This document shows positions 56,037 to 64,000 of a stretch of DNA of 64,000 nucleotides, piece after piece; position 1 is the stretch's first letter; each line of letters starts with the position of its first letter. A program made the position numbers and the translations under genes. The notes beneath the pieces were generated by a model that saw only the letters and a list, made by a program, of their open reading frames with translations, was not told where the DNA came from and did not search any database. This stretch comes from Puccinia triticina. Lineage: Eukaryota; Basidiomycota; Pucciniomycetes; Pucciniales; Pucciniaceae. Where the stretch lies: NCBI RefSeq assembly GCF_026914185.1, contig NC_070567.1, forward strand, positions 3,064,001-3,128,000, given 5' to 3'.

Positions 56037-57329
56037 TCATTCACGCCGTCGTTCTTCAAGGTAGTTGAGGTATTGTTCCCACATGTTAGAAGCAATTGAA
56101 TCACGCCATTTCTTGAGTTCTGCTCGCTGCTGAGCTCGGGTAGAGGCGTTTGATTCATTCGCAGTATCGTCTTCTTCATTGGGGATCTCATCGTCATTGG
56201 GTGGATCCCCTGCATAGTTTGGGTCATTGAAATACTCCGACTGGCTGTTGTGTTTGATGATCATATTGTGGACAACTGCCAGAGCAAGTACCAGGTCTCC
56301 TTGAGTTCGCAAGCTGTATCCCAACGGGTGGACCAGGATCGGGAATCGTTTCTTCCATGTGCCAAATGTTTGCTCAACAACATTCCGAAGCATTGAATGT
56401 CTGAGATTATAGAGCTCTTCCTTGTTCGCTGGCCTGATAAAGTGATCTTGATCAGTTACTAGACCAATCCAAACTGCGAGCTAAGGTATTAATCATACCT
56501 ATTTCCAGCCTGTGCAGTTTCACGCAGGTGATAACGAACCCCACGGTACGGAACAAGGATCCCCTTAGAGAGGGAGTAGCCGGCGTCGGCAAGGTAGAAA
56601 GAGTCACTTGGTATTTTGAAGTCCTCAGCCATCGCGCTTCCAAGAACCCGTGAGTCATGAGCAGATCCCTCCCATCCAACCATCATGTACGTGAATTTCA
56701 TGTCAAAGTCGACAACCCCAAGAACGTTCTGAGATAAACCACCCTTGCAATTACGATACGGGCCGGCCATTTGTTCTGGTACGCTTGCTGGGACATGGCA
56801 TCCATCCATTGCCCCAATACATTCTTCAAAAAAATGGTGCAAATTTTGGGCTGTTGAGGATAGATTCATGTGTGACATTGCGACGGGGAGAAACAATATA
56901 CTTGCTCTGGAGCTGGAGAAAGAGGTAAATCACATGATGAAAGATTTGAGAGATTGTTTCGCCACTGTGCTGGAATCGGTCTTGAGTTTGCCTGTTGGTC
57001 GCGTTTTGTCCAACAATGTATAAGAAGATAGCCAATTGTTTGTCCATGCTGACTAGCTTTGAGACCGGTTCACAGTTGATTGATAGAAGCTCATCCGAGC
57101 AAATCCTGAACACATCGATTGAGATTCGGAACATTGCCTGAGCCCGTAGTTGGTTGCCATTCAAGATGTGTCTGACGTATGCATCACCTGTTAAGATGCT
57201 ATCGTTGTAAGGCTGCTTGATTGTCTTGGACCACTGATGGAGGCCAATGAGTATAATGATGAATAGCGCCATCCTCTTTCGTCGGAGCTGGTGCTGTTTT
57301 TGTTTTTGAAGCATGTTGGGTCGTGCCAT
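56037..57329 (-). pseudogene. PIF/Harbinger DDE transposase (DDE_Tnp_4 type), frameshifted
   Basis: Begins MARPNMLQKQ at 57329. The N-terminal region includes GNQLRAQAMFRISIDVFRIC and QDRFQHSGETISQIF (helix-turn-helix-like). The catalytic domain holds the D-D-E set in IGAMDGCHVPA, GSAHDSRVLG and RNVVEQTFGTWKKRFP. A GT-AG intron (56498-56434) joins AQAGNR to PANKEELYN. The frame changes at a run of seven A on the plus strand (56828-56834), just before EECIGAMDG: a one-base length change in a homopolymer, either a real inactivating mutation or an assembly error. The tail is Glu/Arg-rich and ends LEERRRE. Confidence 0.9.
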
Positions 57330-57551
57330 GGCGAGGGTGATGAGCGTGTATGACACCGAGTGGAGTTTTATTTGCCAAACAGTCTTGCAATAAGCGGGCA
57401 CTATAAAATTTATTGAGCAGATGCGCCAAACATACATATGATAAATTTATTGGTGGGATAATTGGTTTATGACACTCGGAATTCATTTTGGGTGTTATGA
57501 AATTTATTATGCAATTTATAATATCACACTGGGCGTCCAAACGGGGCCTTA

Positions 57552-58060
57552 AAAATGAGGAAATTTCTGCTTCAAAATTTTTATTCATTCATTTACAGCT
57601 TTAATCCAAGTTTATTAAAATCACAGAAACACAGGAGACAAGATCAAAGTTTTTGCCTCTGCTCATTAGCAAAAATCCCATAAAAGTTTAAATTAATCCC
57701 CAAACACCCCGCAGGGCACCTCGGATTGACCCTCCAGCCCGTGCCGGAGCAACAGGCAAAAAAAGGTTGGTCAAAAATGTAATCAAGGAGGCCCTAATCA
57801 AGTGATTAGTGGGCTCCAGGGAGGGTGTGGGACAAAACCAGATCCCCTGGGGGGACAAACAGCTTCCCTCACACCCTTTAAGTATCCAACCCAGCTGCAC
57901 AAGACCTGGGTCCTCATGCTTTGCACTCTGAGCACCTCAACTTTGGTTGCCAGGGCCCTGCGCCTGGGCAGACACAATGCTGGCCTGTACACACTCGTCG
58001 AGTGGTTGCAGGTCAGCTCAAGGGTAAAGAGGGGACTCAGTCGTCAGTACATATGCAGTA
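57552..58060. repeat. Dispersed repeat, copy B (partner 27000-27200)
   Basis: Between 57700 and 57900 the order of words GACCCTCCAGCCCGTGCCGG, AGCAACAGGCAAA, CTCCAGGGAGGG and GATCCCCTGG matches 27000-27200. A TTTAAGTATCC TATA-like box follows. No gene. Confidence 0.55.
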
Positions 58061-58074
58061 CAGTTATTTCTATG

Positions 58075-58612
58075 ACCGATCTGGACCGGTCATTGAGGGG
58101 ACTCACATCTCCGCTCGATGACCGGTCTGTGTCAGTCATCGAGGGGACTCACATCTCCACTCAATGACCGGCCTTTGCCGGTCATCGAGGTGACTCACAT
58201 CTCTGGATGACCGGTCAGACCGGTCATCAAGAGGACTCGCATCTCTCAATGACCGGTCTTTGCCGTTCATCGAGGGGACTCACATCTTCTCTCAATGACC
58301 AGTCTGTGCCGGTCATCGAGGGGACTCACATCTCCGCTCGATGACCGGTCTGTGCCGGTCATTGAGGGGACTCACATCTCCGCTTGATGACTGGTCTTTG
58401 CCGGTCATTGAGGGGACTCACATCTCCTCTCGATGACCAGTCAGACCGGTCATCAAGGGGACCCACATCTCCTCTCAATGACCGGTCAGACCGGTCATCG
58501 AGGGGACTCACCACCTCTTGATGACCAGTCAGACCGGTCATCGATGGGACTCACCACCTCTCAATGACCGGTCTCACCACCTCTCGATGACCAGTCAGAC
58601 CGGTTATCATAA
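58075..58612. repeat. Minisatellite of about 45-bp hairpin units
   Basis: About a dozen units of the form ATGACCGGTC..GACCGGTCAT followed by CGAGGGGACTCACATCTC. Every unit contains its own inverted repeat centred on ACCGGT-type palindromes, so each strand can form a row of hairpins. Units near the right end are shorter and lose the linker. The long frames across it are repeat artefacts. Confidence 0.9.
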
Positions 58613-58689
58613 GTAGATGTGAAAATTTGACTCCCCCACCCTGCCATACCGCTCGCGAGTCGAAGGCCCCCTCCCAAACTTAGCTACAA

Positions 58690-58734
58690 AAGTCCCTCCT
58701 GGGCGCTTCACGCCCGCCTCTGAAGGGGGGACTT
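58690..58734. repeat. Hairpin AAGTCCCTCC...GGACTT
   Basis: AAGTCCCTCCTGGGCGCTTC pairs imperfectly with the following GCCCGCCTCTGAAGGGGGGACTT; the loop holds GCGCTTCACGC. Member of a family also seen at 59299-59330 and 60121-60171, with half-sites near 62948 and 63002. Confidence 0.6.
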
Positions 58735-59298
58735 CTCAATCAGTGGAAATTTTTGGTGTGACGAGTTTTTCAGATTTTGCAGAGAAAATCCTAAGTCTGC
58801 AATAACTTTTTCAAAACAATAGCTATTGTGGCACTGTAAAGACCATGATGAAGGTCCACACTTGGCCTACAACCTCACAAAAGTTTGGGGATGTACCACC
58901 CCTCCTTCAACAAAAAATCAGCATCAGAAGATGACCTGTGAGACACTCCGCCAGGTACCCCAATACAGTAAAGTACACACAGTTCCTTTGAGGCAAAAAA
59001 GTGACACATCTGTCTGTTTTTTTCCATAGCTCTGACAGGTGTATGTACAGAGGATGAAAAGCAATTTGCTTTTTTTTGATGACACTGACATCAAATGGAT
59101 TGCAATCTGTGAGACAATGCTCCTAGGGACCCCTGTCTGACCCATTATGGGGCTTTCTTTCTAGCTGATTTCTTAACAATTAGGGTGGGGTGCTATATAA
59201 AAAAACAAATACTGATAGATGTGCAGGCTTCTTGCCTGTTGATGTGCATACATTGAGCAAACCTGTCATGCCAAAAAGAAAAGAAAACTCTTTTTTGT

Positions 59299-59330
59299 AA
59301 GTCCCTCCTTTGGAGGCAGAGGAGGGACTT
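59299..59330. repeat. Hairpin AAGTCCCTCC/GGAGGGACTT
   Basis: Perfect 10-bp stems around a 12-base loop. With 58690-58734 it brackets about 0.6 kb of non-coding DNA that may be one element. Confidence 0.7.
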
Positions 59331-60644
59331 AGTTAGGTTCAGCCCCCTCTGACCAAACCTCTTTCCCCTGCGCAGGCGGTACTTGCACAGACCAACTTGC
59401 AAGTGTCAATGGCAATCCCTGCCGCCCCCACTCCCAATGCTTCTCCCTGGGGCCCTCCTCCCGGCAACATTGATCAAACTCCAGACAGACCGGGTCACAC
59501 AAGAATGGTGGGGATCATGGACAGAGCTTGCTTGGATATGGAGGAGTATGAAGTGATTAGATGAATCATAACTAAAGTGTCCTTGGATTTTTTTTAATTG
59601 TTTTTGCTATATATTAAGCAGTCTCACAGAAACATCAGGGCTTGACTTATTCAGATTAATTAAAGACTTGTGCAATCCAATTTCTTTGCATGAAATTGAT
59701 TTGAATGAGAAATATGTATTTGTTACATGCATGGGATGCAATGGAGTGTGAGTTCCTTAGCAGGGAATGGGAGATGCTTCACAACAGCCTACTTTGCCAA
59801 ATTTAAAATTATTTTTGCCTGTCTAATATGGCTAGCTTGTCAAGGGGGGGGTGGGGGGGGTAATTGAAAGAGGCAGGGTGGCCATTGGATTTGCAGAGGC
59901 GAAGCTGCCTTGGCCTCTAGTCAATTTGTTATTAAAAACATTGGAGGCTATAGATTAATGTAGTGCCCACCTGGCATCAAATTATTAATTGTAAGAGCAC
60001 TTTCACTAGTTGAGCTAATATCACACAAGTCTTGAGTTGCGGCAGCTGTCATTAAGTTCCTGTTTAGATGCACTGTTATACATAAATGTGCAAATTCATA
60101 GCATCTGACAAAGTTAACACAAGTCCCTCCCTGTGCTTGTGGGGTGCAAGTCCTGCTTGCAGGAAGGACTTGTACCTAATTTCCAACATTTGGCTTGAGG
60201 CTGCCCAGCAAAATGGCCAAAAAATCCTTTTAATCCACATATCACCGCATACCCCTTTCATTTCTTCACAGCCTCCAGTACCATTAGAATCAGCTTCTTG
60301 TTGTACATATTACCATTTATCCCATTGAAATTGTATCCTCATCCCTTGGAAGTAATTGTCATGTAAAAACACTGCCTTGGGAGGTCTTGTGAGCCAAAAT
60401 TGGGAGAACCTGTCCAATCTTGACTTGCAAGTCGCCCAACGGGTCCTTCACATTGCTCAGGAATAGCCCTGGCAAGAATGGCTGCTGATTAGCCAATTCT
60501 TTTTCAAATCACTTGGAAAAATATGTACAAGATAGCTGAGATCAAGGGCTACAACAAGGGCAGCTGAGATTTGGAGTAAAACCGTAGAGCTTATCATAAA
60601 ATAAATTTTAAATACAAAATTGCTCATTTTCTTCAACAAACCAT
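59331..60644. other. Repeat-rich intergenic DNA
   Basis: No gene recognised. Holds a G tract (59845-59860), the GGCGAAGCTGCCTTGGCCTC repeat edge (about 59901-59920) also seen near 29390, and the AAGTCCCTCC hairpin at 60121-60171. Confidence 0.5.
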
Positions 60645-60750
60645 GTCAGCCTCAGGCCAAGAATCTAACTTGAGTCCTAAGCCTCTCTTTGGAGACGCTT
60701 TGCGCCTCCTTGGAGAGGCTTAGTTAAGCTCAAGCACGTGAACCACGGGG
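60645..60750. repeat. Dispersed hairpin repeat (AAGCCTCTC...GAGAGGCTT), copy 2
   Basis: Stem AAGCCTCTC/GAGAGGCTT around TTTGGAGACGCTTTGCGCC, preceded by CTCAGGCCAAGAA and followed by GTTAAGCTC; same organisation as 21285-21400. Confidence 0.7.
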
Positions 60751-61291
60751 GGATCTAAAGGCCTTCCAAGAAACTTCCAAATGTCTTTTCCATCATAAAA
60801 TTAGAAATTCACAAATCTGTCACAGGAAATCCAAATGGGGCCTAAATGAAGTAGCAACAGCAAATTGATTTCAGTGATTTGGAAAAAAATTGGTGTGCCT
60901 TGTGGGTGCACCAGACATTTGGGAACCACTATGATGGTACAGGGGTCTATAATACCAGTGTAGCCTAGAACTGCTGATATTCCACATTAAGCTACCCATA
61001 GTCCAAGTTATATTCCAAGCTAGCTGAGAGGAGGAGATGGGCTGTGAAAGAATGAGAGGAGAGAAAATACAGCCAGAATCTGTAAGCACCATTAGAGAAG
61101 GCTAGAGTACATTAGTTGATAAGGCTAACAAGAGTGCATACTTTCTCATCAGGGACAGACTTGGATGAGAGTACCAAGGCAACAAAAAGACCCTTAGCAG
61201 GAATATATTATCAGAACCAGTTAATTTTGCATTCTTGCCCCCAGTATACATACAACAGGGTCAATATGCGGGTTCTGGGATTTCTTTTACA
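60751..61291. other. HIS3 3' flank
   Basis: AT-rich; no gene recognised. Contains the HIS3 3' UTR. Confidence 0.45.
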
Positions 61292-62184
61292 TTAGACTGA
61301 TAGAGTTCCTTTGGTACTTGGGACTTCATCGGAGCCAGTCCTTTCTATCGCTTGCTTGAGGGCGAGTGCGAGTGCCTTAAAACTAGCCTCCGATCTATCA
61401 TTGCCCCGAAGAAGAAGAAATGTTAGTGATGAGTATTCGACTTGAAAATATAAGTCAGTTTACTTGTGGTGATCATTCTCGCCCTTCAAGACATCCACGT
61501 GAAGTGTGATTTGAGCGCCCATTGCGAACGAGTAGAACACGTGGGGGATCATTTCACATGAAAGATTGCCGATCATCTCTCGTTTCAGTTTCAAATCAGT
61601 TGAGCAGGTTGGTCTGTTGGAGATATCAACAACAGCCCTAGCCAGAGCCTGTACAACAAAAAGACAGAACAAGAAAGATCAGGTATGTAATGCATGCATT
61701 GGCAAGAGCGGTCAAGTAAATTGACTAGTACCTCGTCTAGAGGAGCAAACCCAGTCCCAAATCGACGAATACCCTTTAATCCTTCGCCATTTTGTCCGAA
61801 TAGAGCTTGATGAAACGCTTGGCCGAGGGCAATCGCAACGTCCTCGGTCGTGTGATGATCATCGATGTGGAGGTCGCCTTTGCAATTCAATCGGAGAGAC
61901 ATCCCTGAGTGTTTTGCAAGTGCGTCCAGCATCTAAGTTTCAGCACAATCATTTGCATTTTATTTCATGAACATTCCAAAATTCAACCATGCTCCGATTA
62001 CGACTGAGAGGATCTGGGTTGATACTTTGGAGTCTTGTCGGCGACTTACGTGGTCTAGAAATCCAATCCCAGTGTTGACGCTGATTTCTTGTTTCACACC
62101 GATTGGGCAATCCAGTTGGAGGTACAAGTCGATGTCAGTTTCTTTTGTAGTTCGCTTAAGGCTTGCTGATCGTATCTGGGCCAT
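61292..62184 (-). CDS. HIS3: Imidazoleglycerol-phosphate dehydratase, four exons
   Basis: Exons 62184-62050, 61932-61732, 61648-61464 and 61394-61292 total 624 nt, 207 aa (yeast His3 is about 220). All introns are GT-AG with matching phases. It dehydrates imidazole glycerol phosphate to imidazole acetol phosphate in histidine synthesis. Manganese-binding and catalytic motifs are intact: TGIGFLDH continuing into [50 protein letters not shown], and [18 protein letters not shown]. The C-terminus ends [10 protein letters not shown], close to the normal end. The start ATG directly precedes the first conserved block. Intact and presumably functional. Confidence 0.95.
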
Positions 62185-62947
62185 CTTGCTATCCGAAAGA
62201 ATTTTTCCTGTCCGCTTACAGGGATCGCAGCGGGATGGAGTCCAAGACACGCTAACGGAGAGGTGGCTCACCGCGCTTTAGCGCGGCAAGGGAGCGCGGC
62301 TACCCCCGGGAGACGCCTCGCTGCGCAGGCAGAGTCACGGCAGCAGGCCGAAACCTAGTTTGCCTCAGAGCAACCGGTACCGGTAGCAGCATCCGACCCG
62401 GAACCGCGAAATCACCAAATTTCACAGATCACGACTCGCCGCTGGTTTATCGCCGATACGGGATAAATTTTTTGCCCCACCCACCCACCCAGTTAGGGTC
62501 CCGCCCGCCCCGCGGGCTCAGACCTTCCTGCTAGAGGTTCCTAGGGAGGAGACACGCCATGCTACCAGTATGCATAGGCGCCCCTCCGAGTCCCTTTTTC
62601 ACTTTCCAGACCTGTCCCCCGCCACTCACAGTGGAGGCCGTAGGAAAGGACAGAGAAAGGGAAAAGAGGGACGAACCTCTAGTTCACTTTTTCCCGAACT
62701 TTGGAGGACTTGGGGAGTTACAGGAGTAACTCCTGGGCCACCCTAGGCGTTAGTAAAATAGACACTCAGCTATTTCACAGCGCTGAAAGAGTAAGCAACA
62801 TAGGCTGGTGAGTCACTCATGGCCCACCAAGAAGACACCTAGAAGTGTCAGAAGATTGGATGGACCTCAAAAGTGGCTGGGTATAGTGTGGCTGGTTTGG
62901 GATGGTGAGGCCGGCTGCACCCCCGCCTGGCATACCCTAACTTTTTT
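62185..62947. other. HIS3 upstream region, GC-rich then mixed
   Basis: Should contain the HIS3 promoter. A CTAGAGGTTC/GAACCTCTAG inverted pair spans about 62530-62685. No gene recognised. Confidence 0.4.
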
Positions 62948-63605
62948 AAGTCCCTCCGAGGGGGGTCCGAAGGGCCCGCTGCAGCTGGGGCTAACTTATC
63001 AAAGTCCCTCCCTATGCGGGAGGTTGGAGTTCGGAATTTGGGTGGCGTTATGGGGGGTATCTCATTTGGGTGGAGCTTAAGTTTGGCCGAGCTTACAGCT
63101 ACACCAGAAAAGCTTGGCTTGCTTGGGAGGAATTTCCACCCAAACTTAGTATTGGATTTGCCAATAATCACTGGCAAGGTTGGGCATATGTATATTCATG
63201 CCCACCTCATAGTTATATGCAGGGTGCATATATAGCAGCCAGGTACGCTCACTGAGCCACTTCCTGTGATTATTTCCCAGTTCTGAGTTCAGAACCGAGC
63301 GATTTGAGTGATTCCACACCTGGTGCCATCCTGCCCCCAACAGCGGGGTTGGCTGGTGCCGGTCGCAGCGGCCGGCGTGGCTTTTTTGCTGACAGACGGC
63401 TTGGATGGTGGCATCCTGCAAGTGACTGCAGTTGCAGGTCTGGATATCATGTGTCCAACCTTGATTTTGGATGCACATAGGTTGGCAAATCCAGAAGGAA
63501 TTTCCGCTGGAAATTCCTTCCAAAGAAGCCAAGCTTTGTCGGTATGGCTGTAACAAAGCCTCTCCGAGGAGGCGCGAAGTGTCTCCAAAGGAGAGGCTTA
63601 CTTAC
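62948..63605. repeat. Inverted duplicate with hairpin ends
   Basis: Positions about 63090-63240 recur in inverted orientation at about 63430-63550 (shared words AAAGCTTGGCTT, GGAATTTCC, GGATTTGCCAA). The unit starts with AAGTCCCTCC half-sites (62948, 63002) and ends with the AAGCCTCTCC hairpin (63556-63602, copy 3). Probably another fold-back element. Confidence 0.6.
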
Positions 63606-64000
63606 CTCTAAAGTCACACCATTCGCCCTACAGACTCGAGAATTTCTGGCAGAAAAACACATATTTTCTTTTCAAAATGTTTTTAAAAATGTAGTTTTTA
63701 GTTTAAAAAAAAAAGAGTAGACAGACTTGTAGCCTGCAAGCTCAGCTTCCATTTTGCAGTTTTTTACCTAGCTGACACACATAATTAAAGCCCACTTCAC
63801 CTACTGTGAAGTGGTTCTGGAGTGGTGATCCAGCAGTTAACAACATTTTCAGGATGTTTCTTACCAGGGGGGATGGATACAGGGGAGTTTGAAGTGGGGG
63901 AAAATAATTGAGAAGCTGGTGATTGTAATGGTTCCAAAGGCAAGGAGAGAATTGGAGGTCTTGAGGGTGATATTGGCGAAAATGGGGGAGTGTGGCATCC
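63606..64000. other. Right edge, no gene recognised
   Basis: AT-rich with an A-run near 63704-63713; nothing else supported. Confidence 0.4.

Larger units (their letters stand above)
44652..57548. mobile_element. PIF/Harbinger DNA transposon, interrupted by a gypsy element
   Basis: Terminal inverted repeats GGCCCCGTTTGGACGCCC lie at 44652-44669 and, reversed, 57531-57548. They are flanked by TTA on both sides (44649-44651, 57549-57551), the canonical PIF/Harbinger target duplication. Without the 9.6-kb gypsy insertion the element is about 3.3 kb. It has the two standard genes in convergent orientation: a Myb/SANT-like DNA-binding protein (plus) and a DDE nuclease (minus). The Myb gene is split by the gypsy element and the nuclease has a frameshift, so this copy should be dead. 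Confidence 0.95.

Noticed and set aside
58359..58541. Minus-strand 60-codon frame of repetitive peptide
   Set aside because: Encoded wholly by the hairpin minisatellite.
61967..62281. Plus-strand 104-codon frame
   Set aside because: Antisense shadow of HIS3 exon 1 and its intron.
1..64000. tRNA, rRNA genes or riboswitches
   Set aside because: No cloverleaf with a consistent A/B box or rRNA-like block was noticed by eye; a dedicated scan would be needed to exclude a tRNA.

Overview
This is a repeat-dense fungal nuclear window. Short GT-AG introns, PIF/Harbinger, hAT, Helitron and Ty3/gypsy elements, GC-rich housekeeping genes in AT-rich repeat DNA, and small multi-exon secreted cysteine-rich proteins all point to a basidiomycete with a transposon-inflated genome. 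A rust fungus (Pucciniales) is the best guess; this is inference from content, not a database match. Spliced genes were assembled by hand from splice signals and reading-frame continuity.

Layout. 1-5741: 3' part of a LINE with a poly(A) tail; ORF2 is frameshifted and the second Asp of the RT catalytic motif is lost. 5.7-11.2 kb: a GC-rich block with two divergent housekeeping genes, the DECD-box RNA helicase SUB2/UAP56 (minus) and the alpha-SNAP SEC17 (plus). 11.7-12.7 kb: a hAT-derived deletion element. 13.5-16.1 kb: a seven-exon gene (minus) with a tubby-C-like (DUF6593-type) domain and a long disordered tail. 17.2-18.2 kb: a five-exon secreted cysteine-rich protein. 18.2-23.4 kb: AT-rich repeats, including an element with 39-bp perfect terminal inverted repeats and a roughly 420-bp fold-back element. 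23.9-24.3 kb: a second small secreted protein.

24.8-31.9 kb: two roughly 2-kb arms of one long inverted repeat enclose an intact peroxisome-division gene, PEX11. Each arm carries an insertion missing from the other, so each arm shows the other's pre-insertion state. 32-44.6 kb: decayed DNA with a nicotinate-nucleotide pyrophosphorylase fragment, a Helitron helicase fossil, three minisatellites, a solo LTR and a decayed secreted-protein gene.

44.65-57.55 kb: a PIF/Harbinger transposon (TTA target duplication; Myb-like gene plus DDE nuclease) split by a young, nearly complete Ty3/gypsy element (ATTTT target duplication, almost identical 1017-bp LTRs) inserted in the Myb-like gene. The gypsy gag region is open in two frames for about 1.2 kb. 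57.6-64 kb: a hairpin-unit minisatellite, several hairpin-bounded dispersed repeats, and the histidine-biosynthesis gene HIS3 (minus, four exons).

The cellular genes (RNA export, vesicle fusion, peroxisome division, histidine synthesis) do not form a pathway. They are islands between transposons. No prokaryote-style operon, CRISPR array, rRNA or tRNA gene was seen.
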